Source: Bolinopsis microptera | Lineage: Eukaryota; Ctenophora; Tentaculata; Lobata; Bolinopsidae | Direction: 5' to 3' | Assembly (NCBI RefSeq): GCF_026151205.1 | Contig: NC_087080.1 | Coordinates: 567,812-631,811, forward strand | Length of the DNA: 64,000 nt | Part shown: piece by piece, positions 1 to 29,500 of the stretch | How positions within the stretch are numbered: the first letter of the stretch is position 1 | Layout of the letters: every line of letters starts with the position of its first letter | Made by a program: the position numbers and the translations under genes | The notes under the pieces: model-generated | What the model saw: the letters and a program-made list of their open reading frames with translations, nothing else | What the model was told of the DNA's origin: nothing | The model's database searches: none

Positions 1-94
1 TCCTCTCTATTTGATAGTCAATCTTTACAATCACATTAAGAGATTAAGTATCACTCACTCACATTGTATTATAATTTGTCATAAAAGAGTGTCA

Positions 95-2928
95 CCCTCA
101 CCTCTAAACCCCCCTCACCTCTAAACCCCCCTCACATCTAAACCCCCTCACCTCTAAACCCCCCTCACCTCTAAACCCCCCTCACATCTAAACCCCCTCA
201 CCTCTAAACCCCCCTCACCTCTAAACCCCCCTCACCTCTAAACCCCCCTCACCTCTAAACCCCCCTCACATCTAAACCCCCTCACCTCTAAACCCCCTCA
301 CCTCTTAACCCCCCTCACCTCTAAACCCCCTCACCTCTAAACCCCCCTCACCTCTAAACCCCCCTCACCTCTAAACCCCCTCACCTCTAAACCCCCCTCA
401 CCTCTAAACCCCCCTCAACTCTAAACCCCCCTCACCTCTAAACCCCCTCACCTCTAAACCCCCCTCACCTCTAAACCCCCCTCACCTCTAAACCCCCTCA
501 CCTCTAAACCCCCCTCACCTCTAAACCCCCCTCACCTCTAAACCCCCTCACCTCTAAACCCCCCTCACCTCTAAACCCCCCTCACCTCTAAACCCCCCTC
601 ACCTCTAAACCCCCCTCACCTCTAAACCCCCCTCACCTCTAAACCCCCCTCACCTCTAAACCCCCCTCACCTCTAAACCCACTCACCTCTAAACCCCCTC
701 ACCTCTAAACCCCCTCACCTCTAAACCCCCCTCACCTCTAAACCCCCCTCACCTCTAAACCCCCCTCACCTCTAAACCCCCCTCACATCTAAACCCCCCT
801 CACCTCTAAACCCCCCTCACCTCTAAACCCCCCTCACCTCTAAACCCCCCTCACCTCTAAACCCCCCTCACATCTAAACCCCCCTCACCTCTAAACCCCC
901 CTCACCTCTAAACCCCCCTCACCTCTAAACCCCCTCACCTCTAAACCCCCCTCACCTCTAAACCCCCCTCACCTCTAAACCCCCCTCACCTCTAAACCCC
1001 CCCTCACCTCTAAACCCCCCTCACCTCTAAACCCCCCTCACCTCTAAACCCCCCTCACCTCTAAACCCCCCTCACCTCTAAACCCCCCTCACCTCTAAAC
1101 CCCCCTCACCTCTAAACCCCCCTCACCTCTAAACCCCCCTCACCTCTAAACCCCCTCACCTCTAAACCCCCTCACCTCTAAACCCCCCTCACCTCTAAAC
1201 CCCCCTCACCTCTAAACCCCCCTCACCTCTAAACCCCCCTCACCTCTAAACCCCCCTCACCTCTAAACCCCACTCACCTCTAAACCCCCCTCACCTCTAA
1301 ACCCCCCTCACCTCTAAACCCCCCTCACCTCTAAACCCCCCTCACCTCTAAACCCCCCTCACCTCTAAACCCCCCTCACCTCTAAACCCCCCTCACCTCT
1401 AAACCCCCCTCACCTCTAAACCCCCCTCACCTCTAAACCCCCCTCACCTCTAAACCCCCCTCACCTCTAAACCCCCCTCACCTCTAAACCCCCCTCACCT
1501 CTAAACCCCCTCACCTCTAAAGCCCCCTCACCTCTAAACCCCCCTCACCTCTAAACCCCCCTCACCTCTAAACCCCCCTCACATCTAAACCCCCCTCACC
1601 TCTAAACCCCCCTCACCTCTAAACCCCCCTCACCTCTAAACCCCCTCACCTCTAAACCCCCCTCACCTCTAAACCCCCCTCACCTCTAAACCCCCCTCAC
1701 CTCTAAACCCCCCTCACCTCTAAACCCCCCTCACCTCTAAACCCCCCTCACCTCTAAACCCTCCTCACCTCTAAACCCCCCTCACCTCTAAACCCCCCTC
1801 ACATCTAAACCCCCCTCACCTCTAAACCCCCCTCACCTCTAAACCCCCCTCACCTCTAAACCCCCTCACCTCTAAACCCCCCTCACCTCTAAACCCCCTC
1901 ACCTCTAAACCCCCCTCACCTCTAAACCCCCTCACCTCTAAACCCCCCTCAACTCTAAACCCCCCTCACCTCTAAACCCCCCTCACATCTAAACCCCCCT
2001 CACCTCTAAACCCCCCTCACCTCTAAACCCCCCTCACCTCTAAACCCCCCTCACCTCTAAACCCCACTCACCTCTAAACCCCCCTCACATCTAAACCCCC
2101 CTCACCTCTAAACCCCCCTCACCTCTAAACCCCCCTCACCTCTAAACCCCCCTCACCTCTAAACCCCCCTCACCTCTAAACCCCCCTCACGTCTAAACCC
2201 CCCTCACCTCTAAACCCCCCTCACCTCTAAACCCCCCACCTCTAAACCCCCCTCACCTCTAAACCCCCCTCACCTCTAAACCCCCCTCACATCTAAACCC
2301 CCCTCACCTCTAAACCCCCCTCACCTCAAAACCTTCCTCACCTCTAAACCCCCCTCACCTCTAAACCCCCCTCACATCTAAACCCCCCTCACCTCTAAAC
2401 CCCCCTCACCTCTAAACCCCCCTCACCTCTAAACCCCCTCACCTCTAAACCCCCCTCACCTCTAAACCCCCTCACCTCTAAACCCCCCTCACCTCTAAAC
2501 CCCCCTCACCTCTAAACCCCCCTCAACTCTAAACCCCCCTCACCTCTAAACCCCCCTCACATCTAAACCCCCCTCACCTCTAAACCCCCCTCACCTCTAA
2601 ACCCCCCTCACCTCTAAACCCCCCTCACCTCTAAACCCCCCTCACCTCTAAACCCCCCTCACATCTAAACCCCCCTCACCTCTAAACCCCCCTCACCTCT
2701 AAACCCCCCTCACCTCTAAACCCCCCTCACATCTAAACCCCCCTCACCTCTAAACCCCCCTCACCTCTAAACCCCCCTCACCTCTAAACCCCCCTCACCT
2801 CTAAACCCTCCTCACCTCTAAACCCCCCTCACTTCTAAACCCCCCTCACCTCTAAACCCCCCTCACCTCTAAACCCCCCTCACCTCTAAACCCCCACCCC
2901 CCCCCCCTCACCTCTAAACCCTCCTCTA
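95..2928 (+). repeat. 16-17-bp minisatellite CTCACCTCTAAACCCCC
   Basis: About 170 copies, nearly uniform, differing mostly in C-run length and A/C swaps (CACATCTAAA). The complement is G-rich with runs of 4-6 G per unit and may form G-quadruplexes. It looks telomere-like (CTAAACCCC) but has the wrong unit size. Confidence 0.97.
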
Positions 2929-3040
2929 AAAGCACATTTAAAGCATTTAGCCGTCTTCTCCTTTCACTTTTCAAGAGTGAGTTACTAATGCAAATGGTTA
3001 CTAGCTCTCTAAAGGACCAACTATTTCCTAATATCATACA

Positions 3041-3455
3041 TATTACTACATATTACTACATATTACTACATATTACTACATATTACTACATATTACTACA
3101 TATTACTACATATTACTGCATATTACTACATATTACTACATATTACTACATATTACTACATATTACTGCATATTACTGCATATTACTACATATTACTGCA
3201 TAGTACTGCATATTACTACATATTACTACATATTACTGCATATTACTACATATTACTACATATTACTACATATTACTACATATTACTGCATATTACTGCA
3301 TATTTCTACATATTACTGCATATTACTGCATATTACTACATATTACTACATATTACTGCATATTACTAAATATTACTACATATTACTACATATTACTACA
3401 TATTACTACATATTACTACACATTACTACACATTACTACATATTACTACATATCA
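3041..3455 (+). repeat. 10-bp repeat TATTACTACA / TATTACTGCA
   Basis: About 41 tandem copies, the A/G variant at unit position 8 scattered through the array. Gives short artificial frames only. Confidence 0.97.
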
Positions 3456-4072
3456 CAGTAAGTAAGTCACTATTAAACTTTATAAACCTCAACACATCCC
3501 ATACAACTCCATATTATGTGATTATCGTGGTATCTCGTCCAGTTTCTCTACCATTATCTCCTTATCATTCTTAGAAGACGTTAAAATTAAAACAGCAAAA
3601 AGAGCACTAGCATTAAATAAAGTTTGGTGACTGGTGCCAGTCACCATGGTAACAAAGTGTATCTCAGCTGATCAGTGGTCATTTACTGCCGACAACATTC
3701 TCTCTTTTGCTTTTCTTGACTACATGGTTTAAAGTAGCGACCTTAACGTGGTTATCTTTTAGTGTAAACATAATCTTCAACCTTATCTAATTCGTTCTCT
3801 TAGTGCAGCCTACTCAGTTCTCTGGACCATTGTGCAGCGGTAGTTTCTAGTTTCTAGGTTCTTAATCTAGACACCGGTTAGTTTGATTGAAGCATTTTCT
3901 CTCTGTCTCTCTCTGCGTGGGAAGTACTGATTCTTGCTGCACGTGCGAGCCGCGCACTGTACGTGCGAGTAGTGTACTGCACGTGCTAGTAACGCATTGC
4001 ACGTGCAAGCCGCGCACTGCATGGGACAGATAAGCACTATTGTGTAACAGTAATTATCTTGTGGTGATACAG
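3456..4072. promoter_or_regulatory. Non-coding stretch with CACGTG (E-box) cluster
   Basis: No gene seen. From about 3938 to 4020 a degenerate ~22-bp repeat brings CACGTG repeatedly (GCACGTGC context); three more CACGTG lie at about 4180-4250 around the candidate exon. Could be regulatory or chance amplification of a palindrome. Confidence 0.35.
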
Positions 4073-20502
<16,430 letters not shown>

Positions 20503-22020
20503 GAAACCCCTTCTCGCTGGGGAGCTCTTCTACTGACCAGATTTTTACGTTTTCTAGACCTCCTGTCATCCTGATATTATCCTGATACTATCTTGTTGTC
20601 CGTTACCATGGTGACTGAAGTTCACCCCATGATCAAATCAGTCTCCGTGATCCGAATCAAGTGATCATCATCACTTACTGGTTGTTATGGTTTCAGCGTG
20701 CTGGAAACTTGTAAAGTCCGACTTACTTATCAAGAGTTGCCTTAGTTACCGATTACCAGTGATTAGTTGTCATGGTTGCCATGGCTTCTGGTTACTTGTT
20801 GCCATGGTTACCAGTTACTTGAATGAGACGAGTTAAGAGTTGTTTAGAGTTTGTGTTACTGGTTCCTGGTTCCCATGGTGATGTTAGCAGTTGTTTTAGT
20901 AAGTCTGTGATGTGTGTTTTGTAAATTGATTCAGAAATATAAAATGAAATCGGTGATTTTTTATATGCGATATTTCAAGACTGTAATATCAAAAACTGTA
21001 CATTAAATTTTTAATTCTATGTTGATAGACACTGTTAGATTCCTCGACAATTGTATAGTAATGTTACCATAGTTACTAATTTTACTAGTTACTAGTAAAT
21101 CCTTACCTGCATAGTGCATAGTAACCTTAACTTAGTTTACTTTATTTAAATTCTAAGTCTAATTCCCCGATTTTGTGTAAGCGGGTTACGATCGCTAAAT
21201 GCTCTTCCTGTTCACATTCAAATCAAACTTAAAAGAGAGAATTGCAAATAATTATAAACGCTAAATAATTGCAATATCTCAACTTACCAGCTCTACCTAA
21301 CGTACACTACATAAAGTGGCTATGACCAGGAATTTGACGCTAGAATTTGTTGTAAAAACTGACCTTTGAGCTGTGCAGGTCGAAACATTTTATTTTAGTT
21401 GTGTATGTCGCTCATTTCACCATTAACTTAATAATCAACTGATGATACTAGTTCCATATTTATTGATATTTTTGACATTACTTTTTTGATTGTTAGAAAT
21501 CGAAAGTACACTTCAAGCGACGATTATACATTTGTTGTGTATATAGTAACTTTTTAGCCCTTACTACGACTGTTAGTAATGTATTTAGCACAGGGCTGAG
21601 ATACTAATAAGAATAAAATTTATTATAAAGGAGTATCATTTATACGAAACATGTTATCTATTTGAATTTAAAATTGCGAAATCTTATATAAGTAACGCTT
21701 TTCAATTAGTTTGAGTTGCCTAATCCTAACAAAATGATTATTTTGCTGCTAGCAAGAGCTTTGATTTAAACGACACGGTTATAAATGAGCCCTCAATACT
21801 GTAGCTGTACTTGTGACCTAGATATTTAAAATAGAGGAGACGCTTCCTGACGTGCCCTCGTCAACCTCCCATATCCGTGAGAGAAGCTGGGTGTATAGTA
21901 GTAGTAGGTAGTACTAGTAGTAGTACTAGTAAGTATAATTACCGGATGGGGTGTTGTGTTCCGAGTTTATAGGTTTATTTGCACGTGCAGGGCTATACTG
22001 GTTTAGCTATAATAGCTCTA
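20503..22020 (+). other. Probable 3' UTR and intergenic DNA after the guanylate cyclase
   Basis: No coding frame seen. Contains GTTRCC-type motifs at about 20600-20880, a candidate poly(A) signal ATTAAA at 21002-21007 and an AATAAA at 21612-21617. Near 21356-21390 is a short CTGA(C)-stem-GGTCGAAAC motif resembling the end of a decayed Penelope-like element. Confidence 0.4.
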
Positions 22021-22423
22021 GGTTAGGGGGGGGGGGGGTTGACGGATGTTACTCGTCTAAATTTCTTCGAAGTAGCGCGCGCCGCTTTCTTCTCGAAAGA
22101 GCTACGAAGTAGCGCGCGCCGGGTCAGATCATTAACAATGGTCAAGGGGGGGGGGGGGGGGGGGGCCATTGGTTTTTTTTGTGAAACTTGATTTCGAGAT
22201 AGCAGTTGACCGAACTTTTGAGGGGGTCCCGGACCCGAACCGCCAAACGGAGCCTGCGGGGCAGCCACGCCCATATTTGGTCCAAATTAGGCCCAATTTA
22301 GCCAAAATATTGAGACCGTCGACGAGACTAACTTTGACATACGTTGCATGCCACTTTTCGCGCGCAAAGCGCGCGCCGCCGATATTGGGATACGAAACAT
22401 GTATCAAGACTAACTTTGACGCG
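22021..22423. mobile_element. Fragment of a dispersed repeat (also at 61100-61250)
   Basis: Holds G13 (22026-22038) and G20 (22146-22165) runs and two copies of GAAGTAGCGCGCGCCG. 22180-22310 matches about 61110-61250 in the same orientation (GTGAAACTTG...TTTTCGAGATA, then GCCCATATTTGGTCC). No coding frame recognised. Confidence 0.55.
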
Positions 22424-23929
22424 CATCTTGGGGACCTTTACAGATAGTTGAAATTCGACATATGACGTCATCTAGCGTGAAATATCGCCAGATGACGATA
22501 GATGACGCCAATTAGCGACATTGTCGCTAATTGCACGGCACCTGTCGAATGTCGCTATCTGACGCTTTCTAATTCTGGCGCTATCTAGCGCTACATGACG
22601 CTAGACACGCAGCACAGGCGACAGATAGCGCTATTTTCATAAAATTTCCGGCTTTTTTTGCGACATCTAGCGGTGTCTAGCGCTATATGTCGCAACGACA
22701 TCTGACGCAGCGCTATCTGGCGCTATCTACTTCTAGCGCTATCTAGCGGAGAATGTCGGTTTGTGACAGTTTACGCTAGATAGTGCTATCTAGCGCTTGA
22801 TATCTCGGCGACAACTAGCGCTATCTAATGAAGAATGTCGGTTTGCGACAGTTCACGCAGTACGCGTAGACACATGGCTATGTGAAAGAAGATGATATAA
22901 AGATTTAAATGTTAAATTAGCATTTGCAAATAATTAATAGCATTGAAATCTCGCACAGCAAATTATTAAAAGAATGTAATGAGAGTCGAGCCGAATTTAT
23001 TGTAGTCAGTGTAATAAGCGCCAAGCGCGAGCACAAAACTTTTTTTCTCCGATTTCGATCAATTTGGTACCAAAAGTTGTCTAAAAATTTGAATAAAATA
23101 AATCCACCGTGTAGCAATTTTCGCTAAAAATGCTACACGGCGCTTGTTTGCCGCGCGTGCTTTTTTCGCGCAAATTTTTCGTTTTTGGCCTATAACTTTC
23201 ACATTTTCAGTTATTATCACATAATTAATATTATTATGGCATTGTAATCAGCTTATCGAGACGAAACTTTTAGTACTAATATTTTAAGATTTAAAGGAAA
23301 CTTATTTTCAAAAATTTTTAATCTGAACACAAGGACCCTTGTGTGAAATTTTGAACAAATTTTTGAAAAATTTGGTGCTTCAAAAATTATAATTTTGGTA
23401 CTAAAAGTTGCGTCTGACTAAGTTCATTACGATCCTGTAAGAATTATTTCAAAAATTCAATATTTTAGGAGTTATAGGCATTTTAAGCAATAAATTGCCT
23501 ATTTTTCGTCCTTTGTACACTCTTGCGATGCACAGAAGGCCCACATACAGCTCGACGTTATCGTGCTACACGGCCACGGTGAATTTTCATTATTCACACT
23601 TAGAGGCAACTTTTGATACCAAATTTATCAAAATCTGAAATCAGAGACAAAAAATTCTGTGCCAGCTCATGGCGCTTATTACATAAACTATTGTTCAGTA
23701 ATCACATTTACAATGGGTTTACACATTACATAATAGTTTAAATTTCAAATTAATGTTCCTGCACGAATGAAAATGCCTCATAATCATATATCGTACCCAC
23801 GAGTTTTCAGTTTACGAACTACGCGCAAGTGTGAAGTGCAAGGGATGATGATTAATCACTCTACACTCGACTGTCACGTGACTTTTTTAACCCATTCTCT
23901 AGCTGGTTCTGAACAACTTTTCGAAACCC

Positions 23930-24006
23930 TAACCCTCTAATCTGATCCCAACCCTAACCCTAACCCAATCCTTAACAAAAACATATGCTGAAACCCTAAC
24001 CCTAAC
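23930..24006 (+). repeat. Telomere-like AACCCTAACCCT tracts inside the transposon
   Basis: Several CCCTAA units broken by other bases; a short AGGGTTAGGGTTA occurs at 25299-25312. Interstitial, so not a chromosome end. Confidence 0.6.
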
Positions 24007-24429
24007 GAGAAATTAGACTAACTTCCTTATACGGTCATATCACGTGATCGATACAGTTTTTCGCCAATATCTCGTCAGGAGAGCATTTTAACCCTATGTC
24101 ATGGGGGGTGATTCGGAATCAGCGTCCGAAAATACATCGATTGAAGTTGGTTACAACCATCGGGGGCCCTTTTAGAACGATCTGGAAGATCGACTGTAGA
24201 GTGATTTAGCACGCTCGAAGTGCAAGCGCGAAAGCTTTAGACTTAGTGCAATTTAGCTACGAAAATACCAAAACCCTTAAAGTTAAAGTTAAGGCTGGGG
24301 ACCTCAGGCTATCATGTTCATAAACATTAAGATTTGGCGGAATGACAGGCTGAGCGCGGCCCAGTAACAATCCTTGGGATCGGAGTTATTTTGGATAAAT
24401 ACTTTACAGCTTCGAGTAATCTATTTGAC

Positions 24430-24680
24430 GATGTTTTTTGTAGCGCGATGCACTACTGGGCCGCGCCGCACAGCCAATGATGCTTCTCGCAACCAATAGT
24501 GCTTTACTAAATCGGCGAGATGCACCATGACTGGGCCTCGCCGAGCTGTGAAGGATTGACATCGTGAATCAACGCGATGCGTTACTGTGTCGCGCCGCGC
24601 ATCCAAAAATGCTTCTCGGCATCCAATAATGCTTCTTGGCGAATGCACCACTGAGCTGTGAAACATTGGCATCACGAATC
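24430..24680. repeat. Degenerate ~80-bp GC-rich repeat
   Basis: About three diverged copies sharing GCGCGATGC, AATGATGCTTCTCG and GAGCTGTGAA. No coding sense. Confidence 0.55.
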
Positions 24681-24764
24681 AACGATGTTAGTTACTTGTA
24701 TAAATTTAGTCGAAATAGTATGTAGTACGTGCCGCTTTCTTCCGATCCCGAAATGTTAAGGGTC

Positions 24765-25037
24765 GACGGTCGTTTACATATTAGTAATCAGCTGAGGAGG
24801 TTGGGGTTTCCAAATGATTATTGATTACGCTAGTGTAATATTGACATAATAGCTATGGTAAAACTGATTACGGAGTATGTGAACGACCCCTCATTGTTAG
24901 TAATCAGTTCCATACATAGCTATTAAGCTATTAGTATTATGTCACAATCACACTAGCGAGCGTAATAATTTGGAAAACCCCGGCCGGCGGCATCAGGCCC
25001 CTTATAGTTATATAATTATAATATGTAAACGACCCCT
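24765..25037. repeat. Large imperfect palindrome (nested MITE-like foldback)
   Basis: GGTCGTTTACATATTA at the left is the complement of TAATATGTAAACGACC at the right. Inner arms also pair (GGTTTCCAAATGATTA...ACGCTAGTGT against ACACTAGCG...TAATTTGGAAAACC). About 270 bp, inside the long-TIR transposon. Confidence 0.75.
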
Positions 25038-25257
25038 TGATTAAGTGATATTTAATATTTTGTTCCACTCAGCCGAATATTTGATAAATCGAGTGTAATA
25101 GTTGGGTGACTTCGACGCGCCACGCAAGCTTATAGTTATATCATTCTCACTTAAATTATAATTAATTTTCATACACAGTAAAAATTAATTTTCATACAAA
25201 ATAAAAATAACAAAAAAGATTAGGTGGGAAAAGACAGGCTGCGCTTACGGTCCCAGT

Positions 25258-25259
<2 letters not shown>

Positions 25260-25298
<39 letters not shown>
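25260..25298 (+). repeat. AC dinucleotide microsatellite
   Basis: About 19 AC units, followed by AGGGTTAGGGTTA. Confidence 0.95.
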
Positions 25299-25299
<1 letters not shown>

Positions 25300-25655
25300 G
25301 TTAGGGTTAATGTTACTGTGATAGGCCGGATATGATATCTTGTGCTATCTAGCGCTATATGACGCAACGACATCTGACGCAGCGACATATAGCGCTAGAT
25401 AGCGACATCTAGCGCTAAATAGCCTGGACTGTCACGACCCGAAATTCTTCGCTATTTAGCGCTTTCTAACGCTATATGTCGCAACGACATCTGACGCTAT
25501 ATAGCGCCAGATAGCGACATTCGACAGGTGCCGTGCAATTAGCGACAATGTCGCTAATTGGCGTCATCTAGCGTCATCTATCATCATCTGGCGATATTTT
25601 ACGCTAGATGACGTCATATGTCGAATTTCAACTATCAGTAAAGGTCCCATCTTGG

Positions 25656-26455
25656 TAGGTTACCATGGTTACTTGGTAGGTTATTAACCTACAAGTAGAA
25701 GGCACTAGTATAGATATTAGATGGTAGTGGTAGACGTGTGGTGCGACATACCAGCCACACGCAATTAACCTTTCTTCCCCCTTCAAATAATATCTTTCTT
25801 TTAGCTGAAAATCCGGATATAAAACTGTTTAAGATAATATTAATCATTTGTAAAAATACAGAAATAAATTTGTAAAAATTTCGAAAGTTCGCTCAACTAA
25901 AAATAAATCCTAAATATTCAGCAATTTCCCCCTTGCTACGTCATCAACAAGACAGCAAATCAATATTTTAAATGTTGAAACTGAGTAAACAGATTCAATT
26001 TTATAGTGACAGTAAACTGCAGTTTACTGTAATTATAGAAAAGTTTACTACAATAAGTGTTACCATGGTTACACTTATTGTAGTAAACTGAACAGTTTAA
26101 CTTTACTTACTGTGAAGAAACGGAGCTCCCAAGCTCGAAATATCGTTTACTTTAAGACAATGACCAAGAGATATACTCAAAGATAAGAATTATACTCAAT
26201 ACTAGAAAGCTAGAAGATAAGAATTATACTAGACAATATTGAATAAAAGTGCGCAAATTATTCTAGGAAAGATTGACAAAAATTAAATATATAAGCTACA
26301 TTGATTATCCCAACATGACATATTCGATAACGCCGGATAATGCATAATTACATTTTTATAGAAAAGATTCAAAGGTATACTGGCCTTATTTAGAGAAATA
26401 AACCAAAGTCATGACAACTATAAAAGTATAAAGATCGCATTGCCATGACAACATG
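25656..26455. other. Intergenic, no gene seen
   Basis: AT-rich unique DNA between the transposon and the end of the INPP4-like gene. Contains an inverted repeat around GTTACCATGGTTAC at about 26035-26095 (AGTTTACTACAATAAGTGT against ACACTTATTGTAGTAAACT). This should include the INPP4 3' UTR. Confidence 0.45.
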
Positions 26456-26594
26456 TCACGTTTGCTGAGCTCCGTCACCGAATGTTCCAGGGGGAGGCTT
26501 GTAAATAGGAGGTAACATTTTACACTGCAGTTTATTGAAGCAGTACTTGTAGGATCCTATATTCTTAAATGTGTTGTGATATCGCGTACCGTCC
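26456..26594 (-). CDS. INPP4: INPP4 last exon, YKPPPGTFGDG...stop
   Basis: DGTRYHNTFKNIGSYKY...PPIYKPPPGTFGDGAQQT*. Matches the INPP4 C-terminus in position and pattern (YRPPEGTYG-like). Stop TGA at 26458-26456. Confidence 0.92.
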
Positions 26595-29500
26595 CTGTGA
26601 GAATACACTTCATTATACACTTATACAGCTGTGTTGTTGTTGGTCATGTGTTACCATATTTACATGTGATACTCAATGTCATATGTTACCATAGTTACAT
26701 GTGATACTCAATGTCATAATGTGTTACCATGGTTACATGTGATACTCAATGTCATGTGTTACCATAGTTACATGTGATACTCAATGTCATATTGTGTTAC
26801 CATATTTACATGTGATACTCAATGTCATATTGTGTTACCATATTTACATGTGATACTCAATGTCATATGTTACCATAGTTACATGTGATACTCAATGTCA
26901 TATTGTGTTACCATATTTACATGTGATACTCAATGTCATGTGTTACCATAGTTACATGTGATACTCAATGTCATATTGTGTTACCATGGTTACATGTGAT
27001 ACTCAATGTCATGTGTTACCATGGTTACATGTGATACTCAATGTCATGTGTTACCATAGTTACATGTGATACTCAATGTCATGTGTTACCATAGTTACAT
27101 GTGATACTCAATGTCATGTGTTACCATGGTTACATGTGATACTCAATGTCATGTGTTACCATGGTTACATGTGATACTCAATGTCATATTGTGTTACCAT
27201 GGTTATATGTGATACTCAATGTCATGTGTTACCATGGTTACATGCGATACTCAATGTCATGTGTTACCATGGTTACATGTGATACTCAATGTCATGTGTT
27301 ACCATGGTTACATGTGATACTCAATGTCATATTGTGTTACCATGGTTACATGTGATACTCAATGTCATATTGTGTTACCATGGTTACATGCGATACTCAA
27401 TGTCATATTGTGTTACCATGGTTACATGTGATACTCAATGTCATATTGTGTTACCATGGTTACATGTGATACTCAATGTCATATTGTGTTACCATGGTTA
27501 CATGCGATACTCAATGTCATATTGTGTTACCATGGTTAGATGTGATACTCAATGTCATATTGTGTTACCATAGTTACATGTGATACTCAATGTCATGTGT
27601 TACCATAGTTACATGTGATACTCAATGTTATATTGTGTTACCATGGTTACGTGACGTGATACTCAATGTCATATTGTGTTACCATGGTTACATGACGTGA
27701 TACTAACCTTCTGAATTGCTCCAACACAGGGGGGATATCTTCCTTGTGGAAGTCGTGCTGTTGGCACAGTATGTTGCAATACTCGTATGTTATACTCATA
27801 CTAGTCCGGTCTTTAGCACTCTTGCACGATGTGAACCGCACACATCCTATATCCCGCCCTATCTGGTCATATTATCACGTTTAAAATCGGATGTTAACAA
27901 ATGTAAAAGAATAAAAATAAGAATAAAACAAGCTTAATATAATATAAATGTTTAAAATGAGTGCAGAAGTTTGTGTTACCATGTGTTACCATGTGTTACC
28001 ATGTGTTACCATGTGTTACCATGTGTTACCATGTGTTACCATAGTTACATGTGAAGTTTGTTACCTGCTCTGCGAGGACGATGAAGTCGGAGCACTTTCC
28101 CCGCTTAGTAGCTTTGAAAAGATACTTCAGTTTCTCAACATTACTCGTCAGACCATTCTCAACCTGACAAATTAGTCTTCACAGAGGAAACCAATAATTC
28201 ACTTTGATAAAATATTGGTAAATGCAAAACTACAAATGTCACATACGTTGTAAAATGAGTTTTAAAAGCTACCTTAAAATCAAATACACAGATGTTGGGA
28301 GTGATGTGTTTATCAATGTAAAACTGTAAGTCCTCCAGAAACTGTTCGCATATCTTGTCTTGCTGTCCTGTCTCGTTAATTCTGCAAAGTTGTCAGGGTT
28401 TAAAGATCTGCCCCCTTAAAGGGGAGTCACTGCAGCGTGTCTGCCCCCTTAAAGGGGAGTCACTGCAGCTTGTCTGCCCCCTTAAAGGGGAGTCACTGCA
28501 GCTTGTCTGCCCCCTTAAAGGGGAGTCACTGCAGCGTGTCTGCCCCCCTTAAAGGGGAGTCACTGCAGCGTGTCTGCCCCCCTTAAAGGGGAGTCACTGC
28601 AGCGTGTCTGCCCCCTTAAATGGGAGTCGCTGCAGCGTGTCTGCCCCCTTAAAGGGGAGTCACTGCAGCGTGTCTGCCCCCTTAAAAGGGAGTCACTGCA
28701 GCGTGTCTGCCCCTTAAAAGGGGAGTCACTGCAGCGTGTCTGCCCCCTTAAAGGGGAGTCACTGCAGCGTGTCTGCCCCCTTAAAGGGGAGTCACTGCAG
28801 CGTGTCTGCCCCCTTAAAGGGGAGTCACTGCAGCGTGTCTGCCCCTTAACGGGGAGTCACTGCAGCGTGTCTGCCCCCTTAAAGGGGCTTCACTGCAGCG
28901 TGTCTGCCCCTTTAAAGGGGCGTCACTGCAGCGTGTCTGCCCCATTAAAGGGGAGTCACTGCAGCGTGTCTGCCCCCTTAAAGGGGAGTCACTGCAGCGT
29001 GTCTGCCCCCTTAAAGAGGAGTCACTGCAGCTTGTCTGCCCCCTTAAAGGGGAGTCACTGCAGCGTGTCTGCCCCTTTAAAGGGGCGTCACTGCAGCGTG
29101 TCTGCCCATTAAAGGGGAGTCACTGCAGCGTGTCTGCCCCTTTAAAGGGGAGTCACTGCAGCGTGTCTGCCCCTTTAAAAAAACGTAAAAGATATACAAA
29201 AACCGTAAAAGATATACAACTTGACTTTTTTGACTGGTTCAAATGCTTTAATGGCCTTCAAATCAGCATGAAAAAATAAAAAATTGGCCAATGAATAAGA
29301 ATATTAGTGCCCAAAATTTGGACCCCCAAGTGGTGTCAAAAATGCGAAACTAATTATTTTAGTCTCTCGAGTCTTGACACCACTTTAGGGTTAGACGGGT
29401 TCCTGTTAGTGATTATAAACAACTAGCAGAGCCTTTTTTACAAGATATTAAACTAATTTCTTTAAAAACTAACTTGTAGGCGATGGTTTGTTGCTCGTTA

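Larger units (their letters stand above)
22432..25647. mobile_element. Long-TIR non-autonomous DNA transposon, 3.2 kb, 8-bp TSD
   Basis: Exact 8-bp duplication CATCTTGG at 22424-22431 and 25648-25655. Outer inverted repeats start GGACCTTTAC(A/T)GATAGTTG and remain alignable for about 130 bp (22432-22560 against 25510-25647). Further inside is a zone of TAGCGCTATCT-type subrepeats on both sides. No transposase frame is visible. An 8-bp duplication with very long TIRs fits Mutator-like elements best; hAT or Merlin are alternatives. The interior holds (CCCTAA)-like tracts, a nested palindrome and an AC microsatellite. Confidence 0.85.

Noticed and set aside
95-2928. Telomere
   Set aside because: Unit is 16-17 bp, not a 6-7-bp telomeric repeat, and unique sequence flanks both sides.
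27146-27573. MSCVTMVTCDTQCH-repeat frames
   Set aside because: Translation of the TGTTACCATGGTTACA minisatellite in an INPP4 intron.
28355-29112. CPLKGESLQRV-repeat frames
   Set aside because: 33-bp satellite, antisense to INPP4 and inside its intron.
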